Below, piece after piece: positions 24,728 through 34,789 of a DNA stretch of 64,000 bases. Below the pieces are notes generated by a model. The model was not told the DNA's origin. It saw only the letters and a program-made list of their open reading frames with translations, and made no database searches. The translations under genes and the position numbers were made by a program. Source of the DNA: Bolinopsis microptera (lineage: Eukaryota; Ctenophora; Tentaculata; Lobata; Bolinopsidae); NCBI RefSeq assembly GCF_026151205.1, contig NC_087073.1, positions 994,001 to 1,058,000 on the forward strand, in the 5' to 3' direction. The number at the start of each line of letters is the position of its first letter. Positions within the stretch are counted from its first letter, which is position 1.

Positions 24728-24986
24728 AAGTGTAAAAAAAGTTACCAAGTAATACACGTAACTAGGAGTAACTATCAAGTTACCAAGTAATACACGTAAC
24801 TAGGGGTAACTATCAAGTTACCAAGTAATACACGTAACTAGGAGTAACTATCAAGTTACCAAGTAATACACGTAACTAGGGGTAACTATCAAGTTACCAA
24901 GTAATACACGTAACTAGGGGTAACTATCAAGTTACCAAGTAATACACGTAACTAGGGGTAACTATAGTTACCAAGTAATACACGTA
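24728..24986. repeat. 38-bp minisatellite, left part
   Basis: Seven units of about 38 bp, TAATACACGTAACTAGGGGT followed by AACTATCAAGTTACCAAG. The array is interrupted at 24987 by a retroelement and resumes at 26321. Confidence 0.95.
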
Positions 24987-26320
24987 GAGGAATTTGTTTC
25001 CCTTTGAATCAATCAAACTAGATGAATTGTTGTAAATACTGAGATCAAACTATCAATCTACAGGCTATCGTCAAACATGTTGCAAGGCGTCATCTTCAGT
25101 GACATAAGCCCTAGAAATTGTAAAAAGTTAGTAAAACCCAAAATTCCTTTAAAAATCTGAACACTCTTAAAACAGTTATAAAGTTAAAATTAAGATGTTA
25201 GGAGTAATGGAAGGCCAAAAGGATTTATAGTGTTAATTCCCAAAGGTTTTAAAGTCTTGAGTAGTTGAATATATTTATGTTCACGGACATCTAAAGTTTT
25301 AGGACTAGAATTATCAATAATTGACACATTAAAAATTTTGTTAAAATCTTCCCTTTGTCTAAAACCATGATCCAACAAATGTAAACCCAAACTATATTCA
25401 TCACTTGTTTCATCTACCTTATCACCATTTAAAAGTTTATAATATTTGACCCTATGTTCTCCAGTCCTAACCCGTAGAGATCGAGTTGTGCGACCGACGT
25501 AAGCCTTTCCACAGACACTACATTGGAACAGATAAATGATGTTGTAGCTCTGGCAGTTTCCAGGGGAAGCTTTAACCTTCTTGCCGTTCACATTGAATTC
25601 ACGGGTGCCTTTGACAAGTTCACAACATTTGCATCTTGGCACATTGCATTTGCTGGTTGGGCCATGTTGAGCTCCTAAAGCAAGTTCTTTCAATTTGACG
25701 AGGCGAGATTTTAGGCTTGGCCCTGTTTTCTTTGTGTAACTGAAAATTGTCTTCCTAGGCGTGGCGGATGTTGAGGAGGTCTCTTGGGATGTTTCAGCAG
25801 TGTCACTTTCACTGAAACTCCTCGTTCTTGAGAGGTGTTCTTCATACTTCTTAGTCACAGACACCAGATCATCATCACTACCATAAGTAGATATGACCCT
25901 GATTGGAAGATGTAATGATGTCTGGTCATCAGGAGCCTGAACTTTGCGTGACAGTGATCTTGTTGTGTTAAGGACCTTATTACTGATGTTCTCAATCATT
26001 TTTCTAGGGTAACATGCGGCAAGGAAGGCTTTTTTGAGGTTGTTGAGATGTTCTTTCAGGCGTTCTTGACAGTTGATGATCCTTCTGAGTCTAAGGCATT
26101 GAAAGTACACGATACCAGAATAGATATGGTTAGGGTGGGAGCTTTTAAAATGTAGATATGAACGAGAGTCTGTTGGCTTTATGAACAAATCTGTTTGGAG
26201 GGATCCTAAGGAATCGAAGGTGAACATTATGTCAAGGAAAGATACGTATTTACCAGGATCTTCTATTTGGTATTCATCAATGATTAGGCCATGGGAGAGG
26301 AGTGCTTTGTTAACATCTGC
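24987..26320 (-). mobile_element. 5'-truncated Penelope-like element in a minisatellite
   Basis: The insert is flanked by AATACACGTA on both sides (24977-24986 and 26321-26330), consistent with a 10-bp target duplication, although the host repeat itself contains this string. Its coding part (25190-26320, minus) holds the end of a reverse transcriptase and a GIY-YIG nuclease. About 200 bp of 3' untranslated sequence lies at 24987-25189. The reverse-transcriptase core is missing, as expected for 5' truncation during target-primed insertion. Confidence 0.85.
25190..26320 (-). CDS. Penelope-like reverse transcriptase/GIY-YIG endonuclease, C-terminal part
   Basis: An uninterrupted frame of 376 codons runs from the insertion edge at 26320 to a stop at 25190. 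At the start is the end of the reverse transcriptase: VSFLDI, then LQTDLFIKPTDSRSYLHF and a YFQCLRLRRI stretch typical of Penelope elements. A linker follows with cysteine pairs (CNVPRCKCCELV). The C-terminal third is a GIY-YIG endonuclease: the first motif is diverged to NIIYLFQC and KAYVGRTT, with the expected Arg in RTGEHR and later an EHKYIQLLK segment. Such proteins copy element RNA at a nuclease-cut target. The open frame suggests a fairly young insertion, but it lacks the catalytic palm, so it cannot be autonomous. Confidence 0.85.
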   Translation of the reverse strand, partial: ADVNKALLSHGLIIDEYQIEDPGKYVSFLDIMFTFDSLGSLQTDLFIKPTDSRSYLHFKSSHPNHIYSGIVYFQCLRLRRIINCQERLKEHLNNLKKAFLAACYPRKMIENISNKVLNTTRSLSRKVQAPDDQTSLHLPIRVISTYGSDDDLVSVTKKYEEHLSRTRSFSESDTAETSQETSSTSATPRKTIFSYTKKTGPSLKSRLVKLKELALGAQHGPTSKCNVPRCKCCELVKGTREFNVNGKKVKASPGNCQSYNIIYLFQCSVCGKAYVGRTTRSLRVRTGEHRVKYYKLLNGDKVDETSDEYSLGLHLLDHGFRQREDFNKIFNVSIIDNSSPKTLDVREHKYIQLLKTLKPLGINTINPFGLPLLLTS

Positions 26321-26826
26321 AATACACGTAACTTGGGGTAACTATCAAGTTACCAAGTAATACACGTAACTAGGGGTAACTATCAAGTTACCAAGTAATA
26401 CACGTAACTAGGGGTAACTATCAAGTTACCAAGTAATACACGTAACTAGGAGTAACTATCAAGTTACCAAGTAATACACGTAACTAGGAGTAACTATCAA
26501 GTTACCAAGTAATACACGTAACTAGGGGTAACTATCAAGTTACCAAGTAATACACGTAACTAGGGGTAACTATCAAGTTACCAAGTAATACACGTAACTA
26601 GGGGTAACTATCAAGTTACCAAGTAATACACGTAACTAGGAGTAACTATCAAGTTACCAAGTAATACACGTAACTAGGGGTAACTATCAAGTTACCAAGT
26701 AATACACGTAACTAGGGGTAACTATCAAGTTACCAAGTAATACACGTAACTAGGGGTAACTATCAAGTTACCAAGTAATACACGTAACTAGGGGTAACTA
26801 TCAAGTTACCAAGTAATACACGTAAC
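26321..26826. repeat. 38-bp minisatellite, right part
   Basis: About 13 units continue the array that starts at 24728, with the same AGGGGT/AGGAGT variants. Confidence 0.95.
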
Positions 26827-26888
26827 TATCAGAGGTATTCTGACGAAACACTATGAAAACGTATAATTCTACCTTGTGGTGAGGCTCA

Positions 26889-27285
26889 TGAGAAATAAAG
26901 AACAAAACACGAACTAAAGTAAAGAGAGAACTAGCGGGGAGAAATAAAGAACAAAACACGAACTAAAGTAAAGAGAGACCTAGCGGGGAGAAATAAAGAA
27001 CAAAACACGAACTAAAGTAAAGAGAGACCTAGCGGGGAGAAATAAAGAACAAAACACGAACTAAAGTAAAGAGAGACCTAGCGGGGAGAAACAAAGAACA
27101 AAACACGAACTAAAGTAAAGAGAGACCTAGCGGGGAGAAACAAAGAACAAAACACGAACTAAAGTAAAGAGAGACCTAGCGGGGAGAAATAAAGAACAAA
27201 ACACGAACTAAAGTAAAGAGAGACCTAGCGGGGAGAAATAAAGAACAAAACACGAACTAAAGTAAAGAGAGACCTAGCGGGGAGA
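26889..27285. repeat. 49-bp minisatellite
   Basis: Eight units of 49 bp, each with GAAATAAAGAACAAAACACG, then AACTAAAGTAAAGAGAGACC and TAGCGGGGA. Units are almost identical; the fifth and sixth have GAAACAAAG. Confidence 0.96.
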
Positions 27286-27337
27286 GGAAGTGGGTTGCTA
27301 ATTGAACTAACAAGTTGTACGTCAACAAGAAACTAGC

Positions 27338-27795
27338 TAGCTTGGTAACGTGGTTACGTGGTTACTTGGTAATGTGGTTACTTGGTAACGTGGTTACTTG
27401 GTAATGTGGCTACTTGGTAACGTGGTTACTTGGTAACGTGGCTACTTGGTAACGTGGTTACTTGGTAACGTGGTTACTTGGTAATGTGGTTACTTGGTTA
27501 CTTGGTTACTTGGTAACGTGGTTACTTGGTTACGTGGTTACTTGGTTACGTGGTTACGTGGTTACTTGGTTACTTGGTAACGTGGTTACTTGGTTACGTG
27601 GTTACTTGGTTACTTGGTTACGTGGTTACTTGGTTACGTGGTTACTTGGTTACTTGGTAACATGGTTACTTGGTAACATGGCTACTTGGTTACTTGGTTA
27701 CTTGGTTACTTGGTAACGTGGTTACTTGGTTACTTGGTAACGTGGTTACTTGGTAACGTGGTTACTTGGTTACTTGGTAACGTGGTTACTTGGTA
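27338..27795. repeat. 8-bp minisatellite GGTTACTT / GGTAACGT
   Basis: A dense array of 8-bp units of the forms GGTTACTT, GGTAACGT, GGTTACGT and GGTAATGT. The phase is kept throughout, and units are mixed rather than in blocks. Confidence 0.95.
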
Positions 27796-28194
27796 CACAC
27801 AGTGTAATCAACGTGTGCACTGTACAGTGTACAGCTTCCTTGGTGCTACCAGCTACATTACAAGTCTATATATGAGCATTGAGCATATAATATTATAATA
27901 ATATGCTTGCAAACATGTTCATGATTTATGATGTAAATTGAATCAACAAATTTATTGTTCTTGATTTGTTCAATTATAAATCAAATCAGCAAATTTCTGC
28001 AAGTTAAGTTTTATGAACTGATTATCTAAAAGTCGTTACAAAAAAGATGTAGGGCAGATAAATCCTCATCAAGCCACACTAACACTAAAATATACAAAGC
28101 AGTTTCATGTACCACTATTTACCATTGTTGACTACTATACTAAAAAGCGTTAGTGCCGAGTAATGCCTCTGAGTAGTGCTCCTCAATCAAAATA

Positions 28195-28765
28195 TGGTTT
28201 AACGTTATATATCGTAGAAGGGCATGATTTACCCACATCACTAAGCATCTGGATGGATAATTAGCACACAAGGATAAACTGACCTTTAAACATGACCACC
28301 AACAACATCATGTAACCATAGCTCCGAAATAAATAAATTGCTCTATATAGAAACATCTGGCCTGATCTTATCACATTGTGGTCCCCTGGGGTTCGGTAAA
28401 GCCCTTACAGGCAACTGGGTCCTTTTACCAGCCACAATAAAACTAGTCATGCCAGTACTGTCATAAACTGTAACCAACTATTTAAAAATAAGATATCTTT
28501 TGCTAGAATTTTAAATTTTAAGTCATAGAGCAATCTTCTCAATTTTAAAATTTAAAAATAACATTTTACCCTAACTATGATATGGTGGCATTTCATACTT
28601 AACTAAAATTCAACTTTAAAAATCAATAGATTATTAGTCACAACAAAATTATAGTTTAAGACATCCATTTTGCATTGTGTTTCCAATATTAGAATTTATG
28701 ATATGTATTGATTGAATAATTGGTAATAAATTTAACTTTTGTTTTATTAACTTTTGTTTTATCAA
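28195..28765. repeat. 570-bp dispersed repeat, copy 1
   Basis: This block matches 31728-32296 in direct orientation with a few percent divergence. It includes AAGGGCATGATTTACCCACA and GGTTCGGTAAAGCCCTTACA. It lies in the presumed intron upstream of the EF-hand exon at 28859; the second copy lies inside the hAT-like insertion. No coding content was recognised. Confidence 0.9.
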
Positions 28766-28858
28766 ATATTCAATAGTTGATGGATCAAAAAAAGTGAGCA
28801 GGATTTTTGATGCAAAAGATCATGTAAACTACTAGTACTTTAGAAATAGATAAATTAC

Positions 28859-29033
28859 CTATCGATAAAGCCATCTCCATCTGTGTCGAAGCAGTTGAAT
28901 ATCTGTTTTATAGCAAGATGGGGATCGTTCAAATCAAATTCACTCTCAGATTCTGAGATTTCCACTTCTTGGTTGCTCCCAAACTCTGCAACAGGTTGAG
29001 GTGCTGTATTCATTCTCTTAGAGTCATCATGGG
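28859..29033 (-). CDS. EF-hand gene, first EF-hand exon
   Basis: On the minus strand a CTCCTTAG acceptor opens a 175-nt exon that closes at AG|GTAATT. It reads (two bases) HDDSKRMNTAPQPVAEF, an acidic serine-rich stretch, then HLAIKQIFNCFDTDGDGFID. The EF-hand loop is textbook (Asp at 1, 3, 5, Gly at 6, Ile at 8). The last two bases plus the first base of 24451-24589 make Arg, so the EF-hand is split by an intron of about 4.3 kb containing the minisatellites and the Penelope element. The Met in KRMNTAP might be the start codon, or upstream exons may exist. Confidence 0.7.
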
Positions 29034-29299
29034 CTAAGGAGTAGATGAAAATTGTGAAAATGCTGCAGCTTTACAAAATTTATCTGTAAATTAGTAACCT
29101 TGGATTGTACTGCATGTATAATAAGTACATATGATATTGTTCAACTATTAAGAACATTCTTAATAGAGATTTTAAACACCCAGCACAACTTGTGCTACAC
29201 TTGCCAGGGATGAAGTGGTAATAGCATTCAGAACAGTAACAAAAACCAATGGAACAAAAGAAAGTCTTTCTCTAGATGTGTGACATTGCAAAGAAATAA

Positions 29300-29737
29300 G
29301 TTTTTATGGGTGATGCATCCTTTATCACTGATACCATTGAAGGGGCAAAACTACTCCAGGACAGGCTTGAGATTACAGCACTTTGTGCGGGGCTAGCCAT
29401 GAACGACACTAAAACTAAGTTCATGACTCTGAACATGACAGAGGAGGCCAGTAGTCTTGAAAGCTGCTCTGGGAACCAGCTGGAAAAGGTGACGGACTTT
29501 GAATACCCTGGGGCATGGATAGCAGCAATAGAAAGGGACCTGCGGGTCAGGTAAGCTAAGGCTTGGGCAGCTTGCCACAAGCTAAAAAAGATGTGGAAGT
29601 CTGACATTAGGAGAGGACTAAAGATCTGTCTCATTGTTGCTACTGTGGAGTCAATACTCTTATATGGCTCTCAAACATGGACGTTGACAGAGTCATTGAA
29701 GAAGCGCATAGATGGCTGTTACACCACAATGCTTAGG
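29300..29737 (+). pseudogene. Non-LTR RT fragment (family B), 5' half of a split copy
   Basis: From ATG 29306 the frame reads MGDASFITDTIEGAKLLQD and AMNDTKTKFMTLN. This fits the region after the catalytic Y-x-D-D of a non-LTR reverse transcriptase, with the upstream part lost. A frameshift near 29550 leads into KAKAWAACHKLKKMWKSD and LLYGSQTWTLTESLKKRIDG. The copy stops at 29737, where a hAT-like element has inserted; the coding pattern resumes at 34131. Confidence 0.75.
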
Positions 29738-29840
29738 TAAGGTTTTTTTTTATAGGGTGCCAAGGGTGCCAGCACCCTTGCCTCAAATTTTTTCATCGAA
29801 AAATTAAAATTGGCTGAAACGAAAAAAAACATATTTTCTT

Positions 29841-30190
29841 GGGGGGGGGGGGGGGGGGGGGGGGTGAGGTTAGGATTGAATTGACCATGGTTAATGAGGG
29901 TCTGTACATGCTCAAATAGTGGGCCTGTTGATAGCTTGGATGTGTTTTATTATAGTGTAGACGTACTTACATGGGTCTATACTCTATAAGGTGGAATAGT
30001 GGGTCTGTTGATATTGATAGTGGGCCTATTGTTATTAAGTGTGTGTGTCTACTCGCTTAATAGTGGGTCTTTGCTACTCTGAAATGGGTCTGTGGATTGA
30101 CTTGTGGGTCTGTAAGATGAAATAGTGGGTCTGTTGATATTGATAGTAGGTCTGTTGTTATCAACTGTGTGTCTACTCCCCCATGGCCAT
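29841..30190. repeat. Poly-G run and AGTGGGTCTGTTGATA repeats
   Basis: A run of 24 Gs (29841-29864) is followed by loosely repeated GGGTCTGTTGATATTGATAG segments up to about 30165, interspersed with TGTGTCTACTC. No coding content. Confidence 0.75.
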
Positions 30191-30277
30191 GGTCGCCTGG
30201 TAACTGGGCTGTGTTTATGACTACAGTCAGTCAAAGATTTGAACTGTGGATTAGTCATTAGTAAATATCTGTCATAA

Positions 30278-30967
30278 CATCCAAGCAAACATTCTAGAAG
30301 ACTTCTAAAAATAGTCAATAGTGGAATTAGACGCTGTGTACCTAAAAAACTATATAAGGACCTGTACCACACCCTTTTTGAATCACACCTATGTTATGGA
30401 ATATCTGTTTGGGGAGGTGTATCAAATAATAAACTAGAAGCCATATTTAAAACACAAAAGAAATGCATAAGAATTCTCTTTGGTGATAATGATGCATACT
30501 TCAATAAGTTCAAAACATGTGCCAGAGTAAGGCCTATCACTAGGGATAAGACCGGTAAAGTTATCAAGCAGATGTTAGGCAAAGATTTCTTTAAACTAGA
30601 ACACAGTAAACCAATCTGTAACGAGTATAACTTCCTGACTGTCCACAATCTTCATAAGTTGCACTGTTTACTGGAAATGTTCAAAATTAATAAGTTCCAA
30701 TCACCAATCTCAATGTTCTCTTTATTCAACAGGTCACCAAGACGAGACAACTACTTCATCCCACCCACTCCATCCTCACTATTCATCTATCAATCAACTA
30801 GTATTTGGAATCACTGCCGTAAGTCAACAAGTGAAATAGACTTCTCCACTCCCATCAGTATATTCAAGAATAATCTTAAGAAATCTTTGTTAGAACTACA
30901 GTCTAAATATGACCGACAACTTTGGTGCAGTTACAACTTTGATGCAAATGAATTATCATTGAAATAG
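30278..30967 (+). pseudogene. Non-LTR retrotransposon tail (RT C-terminus)
   Basis: A 229-codon open frame, extending 5' of its first Met (30572) to 30278, reads LFESHLCYGISVWGG, QKKCIRILFGDNDAYF, NEYNFLTVHNLHKLHCLLEM and IYQSTSIWNHCRKSTSE. This is the standard C-terminal layout of Jockey/CR1-superfamily reverse transcriptases. The frame is intact but the palm and endonuclease are absent. It is a different family from the copies at 7890 and 29300, and sits wholly inside the hAT-like insertion. Confidence 0.8.
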
Positions 30968-30969
30968 GT

Positions 30970-31727
30970 TGATTTAGTAAACATAATCACATGAGTAAAC
31001 CACGGTGTTATTGCAAAAAACCATGACAAGGGTATCAGACCTATATTAATCTAAGAGACGACACAAAACGAATCATCATACAACAAATTTTAAAATCCTG
31101 CGGCACAGGATCTTGTTGTTTTCCTACTCTACCTCTCCCAAACCCCTCTCTCCTTCTCCTCTCTTCAGGTTTATTCTTCAATTTTTTTAACAATTAGATA
31201 GCAGATGTATTTTCTTTTAAATGAAGTAATGGCATTATACATTGATTGGTATCGTATGTATGTTGTGTATAGTGTTTGCTGACTGGGTATATGCTATATA
31301 TTTTGAGGCTCACGACGTCTCGTCCCATGGGTGGAGTTGTAGGCTGAGTATGTGTTCTCCTTACTTCGTATGGGGAAACATTGACAGGTTTGCCTTAGCC
31401 TTTGGGACGAGTGTTTGCCCACCGGGGATCCAAAAATATGATTATCATGGACATTACTTTGACACATAAACTAATCAAACGACTTGAATGATTCCAGAAA
31501 ATTTTACTAACTGCATTTAGCTAGTTTATAGTAAATACACACGATCGCAGAATAGAGGAGCACAATTGGGTTCTTTGTTCTGCGACTGTGTTTCCTCGGT
31601 GGGCCGACAGGTTTCTGTTGTGTAGTAGTGCTGGGGAAAAAAAAAAAACGCTTTAACTATCAATGAGAGTACAAATTTTTAATTCTTGACCTTAGTGCCA
31701 CAGTTTCTGTGGTAAAAACAAATTTAT
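30970..31727. other. No feature recognised
   Basis: AT-rich sequence inside the hAT-like insertion, following the retrotransposon stop codon. It includes a pyrimidine-rich run near 31125-31190 and a 12-A run near 31640. No gene was recognised. Confidence 0.4.
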
Positions 31728-32296
31728 AGTCAAACGTTATATAATGTAGAAGGGCATGATTTACTCACATCACTAAGCATCTGGATGGATAATTAGCACA
31801 CAAGGATAAACTGACCTTTAAACATGACCACCAACTATACCACGTAACCATAGCTCCGAAATAAATAAATTGCTCTACATAGAAACATCTGGCCTGATCC
31901 TATCACATTGTGGTCCCCAGGGGTTCGGTAAAGCCCTTACAGGCAACTGGGTCCTTTTACCAGCCACAATAAAATTGGTCATGCCAGTACTGTCATAAAC
32001 TGTAACCAACTATTTAAAAATTAGACATCTTTAGCTAAATTTTAAATTTTAAGTCATAGAGCAATCTTCTTAATTTTAAAATTTTTAAGAATTATATTTT
32101 ACCCTAACTATGATGTGGTGGCATTTCATACTTAACTAAATTTCAACTTTGAAAGTAAATAGATTATTAGTGACAACAAATTATAGTTTAAGACATCCAT
32201 TCTGCATTGTGTTTCCAATATTAGAATTTATGATATGTATTGATTGAATAATTGGTAATAAATTTAACTTTTGTTTTATTAACTTTTGTTTTATTA
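31728..32296. repeat. 570-bp dispersed repeat, copy 2
   Basis: Direct-orientation match to 28195-28765, 3.5 kb away and on the other side of the left insertion boundary. The two copies diverge abruptly after TTTTGTTTTAT at the right end. Confidence 0.9.
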
Positions 32297-32403
32297 GTGT
32301 CCCCTAGACCGTAGGAAATGTAAAAATTTTAAGACGATGAGGCCTGAGTAAGTCGTAAATTCTGATTGGAGAATGCAGATTGCTGTTGTGAAGTTACCAA
32401 CTT

Positions 32404-32636
32404 TACGTGAGTACTTGATTCTTTTCAATCCCAGTTTATTACTGTCCTACAAATTTCTTTAATGCCAAATCACCCTGTTTCGAAAAAAATTTCCGGGGGG
32501 CTGCGCCCCCCTAGCCCCCGCCAAGGGGCTGCGCCCCCAGACCCCTGCTTCGCTTGCTGCGCAGCTGGATAGAACACGTCGGCTCGCTTCGCTCGCCAAC
32601 AGCTCCCCTCAAAGAAAAATCCTGGCTACGTCCCTG
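32404..32636 (-). mobile_element. hAT-end fragment, tandem copy X (unoccupied)
   Basis: This 233-bp segment is repeated immediately downstream (32637-33739). Read on the minus strand it starts CAGGGACGTAGCCAGG, a very common hAT terminal sequence, followed by a GC-rich stretch of GCGCAGC and CGAAGCGAG motifs. The site CTTTAATGCC near 32458-32467 is the unoccupied version of the TTAA target used in the second copy. Confidence 0.75.
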
Positions 32637-33739
32637 TACGTGAGTACTTGATTCTTTTCAATCCCAGTTTATTGCTGTCCTACAAATTTCTTTAAGGGGG
32701 GGGGGGGTTCACCCTGATTTTTTTGTGAAACTTGGTTTCGAAATAGCAGTTGACCAACAATCTAGGACCGGTGACCAAACTTTTGAGGGGGTTCCGGACC
32801 CCAACCGCCAAACGGTGCCCGCGGGGCAGCCACGCCCATATTTGGTCCAAATTAGGCCCAATTGAGCCAAATACCCTCAATTTTGAGTTAGGCCTTTTAA
32901 AAAATTTGGCGGCCAAATTCTGAAAAATGCCCGGCAAATTTCCATATTAAAACTTAAGGTCGAAATGAGATTCTACGTTGATTCTGAAAATTTCATGTAA
33001 AAATATTGAAACCCTATTGAGTTCTATTGTTTTGAACGAAATCAGTTTCGCAAATATCGCGAACTGAGATATGGGCGATTTTGTTCATTTTTTGCGATTA
33101 ATTGAACACAGAATCCACAGTTAGGTAGATACTGAGCTGATAATCATAGAGAATGTGTAGTATAGGCTTACCTTCCATATAAAGTTGGTTTCATTCAAAA
33201 ATATTGATATCTGACCAATTTATGGGCCAAAATCGACAAAATTTGGTGCGTATACCCAAATATGGGCATATGGTTTTTGGCTCATAACTCAGTCATTTTT
33301 TGTCCAATCCTGATGAAAATTCATATACGAGTTCAGGGGACCACTAGCTACAAGTATATCACCTAAAATCTGGGTTTTGGGCATGTTGAGGGTATTTGGC
33401 TAAATTGGGCCTAATTTGGACCAAATATGGGCGTGGCTGCCCCGCGGGTACCGTTTGGCAGTTGGGGTCCGGAACCCCCTCAAAAGTTTGGTCACCGGTC
33501 CTAGTTTGTTGGTCAACTGCTATCTCGAAACCAAGTTTCACAAAAAATCAGGGTGAACCCCCCTTAATGCCAAATGTCGTCTAAAACACCCTGTTTCGCA
33601 AAAATTTTCAGGGGGGCTGCGCCCCCCAGACCCCTGCCACAGCTTACTCGCTTCGCTCGCTGCGCAGCTGGATTGGACGCGTCGGCTAGCTTCGCTCCCC
33701 GAAAGCCCCCCTCAAATAAAAAACCTGGCTACGTCCCTG
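32637..33739 (-). mobile_element. hAT-end fragment, tandem copy Y (occupied)
   Basis: This is the same segment as copy X with an 868-bp element inserted at its TTAA. Without that insert and the duplicated TTAA it is about 231 bp, matching copy X. It ends on the plus strand with CCTGGCTACGTCCCTG like copy X. Confidence 0.8.
32696..33563. mobile_element. 868-bp TTAA-target inverted-repeat element
   Basis: TTAA flanks both sides (32692-32695 and 33564-33567). The ends are long inverted repeats of roughly 190 bp beginning with a G run then TTCACCCTGATTTTTT. Piggybac and Kolobok transposons both use TTAA. There is no transposase, so it is a MITE-like passenger. The two arms differ by scattered substitutions (for example 12 Gs at one end and 6 Cs at the other). 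Confidence 0.85.
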
Positions 33740-34122
33740 ACCTATACCTACATCTTTATACTATAAGTATAAAGCCAGCATTTTAAGGGGTATTTGTAAG
33801 TTTTCCACTTATATGTATGATTGGACTTAGGAAATCAAATTATCAACCAAAATGTGGTGGAATAATATGAATAGTACATATAATTATTCTGACGGAAGAA
33901 TGTCATCAACTTCAAGTCCTAAATTATGGAATGTAATATTTAGTCCAATCTCTAAGATTGTTGATAGGGAAAGTTCAAAATATTGGATTAAAAAATTTGC
34001 GAAAAAAGTTACTGCGAGCGCAGCTCAGCCAGCGAGCCACAATCAATGGAAAAGTGGGTCTTTAACCCAAAAAAGTCAGCACCATTGGGTGGGTCTGTGG
34101 CGCCCAGAAAAAAAAAACCTTA
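33740..34122. other. Right interior end of the hAT-like insertion
   Basis: An AT-rich stretch, with an open frame 33852-34214 that crosses the insertion boundary and so cannot be a real gene. A weak resemblance of KLWNVIFSPISKI to reverse-transcriptase tails is noted but not relied on. The last 35 bases form the right inverted repeat. Confidence 0.45.
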
Positions 34123-34130
34123 TGCTTAGG

Positions 34131-34468
34131 ATGGCACTAAATATAGACTGGAAGCAGCGCAAAACCAACAAAGAAGTGGATGGCAATCTACCAAGAGCAA
34201 CCATGAAGATATAAGAGCGCAGGATGCGAATTGCGACTAGCAGGCCATATCTACTGGCACCCAGAACTAGTCGCGAACTGCTTGCTACTTTAAAACCAAC
34301 TCAAGGGGTGCGCGTGCAGAGTAGCGGAGGACCAGCTGCAGCCATGACTTACGTAGATAGTCTACGAGCTGACACGGGTCTCAACGACAATGGAGAAATG
34401 GGTGGACTTATGGCGGATAGAGTTCTATGGAGAAAGCGCATCAATACTCGGATGGTGAAGCCGCCTTG
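34131..34468 (+). pseudogene. Non-LTR RT C-terminus (family B), 3' half of a split copy
   Basis: The coding pattern continues from the half ending at 29737: MALNIDWKQRKTNKEVDGN, then with frameshifts RRMRIA, a degraded stretch, and YVDSLRADTGLNDNGEMGG through LMADRVLWRKR to VKPP and a stop. It aligns residue for residue with the end of the copy at 8502. The short 3' tail after the stop begins GTCAAGT in both copies. Confidence 0.8.
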
Positions 34469-34480
34469 AGTCAAGTTAGT

Positions 34481-34645
34481 AAGTAGGGGCTCAGTGGCCT
34501 AGTGGTTAGAGCATCTGCCTTCTGTGCTGAAGGTTCAGGGTTCGAATCCCCGTGTCACCAAGTCTAGGGAGAAGCTAAGGATCCATTGGATCTATGTCCT
34601 CAGTCGACTCAGCTGGTCTTAATGTGGTATCAAACAGTAGATGCA
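34481..34645 (+). mobile_element. tRNA-derived SINE
   Basis: Pol III promoter boxes are intact: box A TGGCCTAGTGG at 34495-34505 and box B GGTTCGAATCC at 34539-34549. A CCTTC/GAAGG stem lies at the anticodon-arm position. The acceptor stem does not pair well, so it is not a functional tRNA. A non-tRNA body with TCTAGGGAGAAGC follows and ends in AGTAAAAGTAGCAGTAAAA. Confidence 0.65.
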
Positions 34646-34789
34646 GTAAAAGTAGCAGTAAAATGAAGAAAGTCCACAGTTCTTTTCTTCCGGAGAGGGT
34701 CATTTTTGGTATGTTTCGGACGAAGTATTAGGAAAGATTGAGGAATTAAATTATGCTACTAACAAAGAGAAGCACAACGAATATCTTAT

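Larger units (their letters stand above)
29738..34122. mobile_element. 4.4-kb hAT-like insertion
   Basis: TGCTTAGG flanks the insert on both sides (29730-29737 and 34123-34130), an 8-bp target duplication as made by hAT transposons. The ends are imperfect inverted repeats of about 24 bp beginning TAAGGTTTTTTTT and continuing TAGGGTGCCA on the left and, on the inverted right end, TGGGCGCCA. TAAGG fits the hAT terminal consensus YARNG. The insertion splits a non-LTR coding region whose two halves would otherwise abut, which supports the boundaries independently. No transposase was recognised inside, so it is non-autonomous. Confidence 0.85.

Noticed and set aside
33359-33584. Overlapping frames on both strands in the TTAA element
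   Set aside because: They fall in the inverted-repeat arm of a MITE-like element and mirror 32692-32937.
33852-34214. 120-residue plus-strand frame
   Set aside because: It crosses the hAT-like insertion boundary, so it is a chance fusion.
34481-34560. Functional tRNA gene
   Set aside because: The A and B boxes are good but the acceptor stem does not pair; a SINE body and repeat tail follow.
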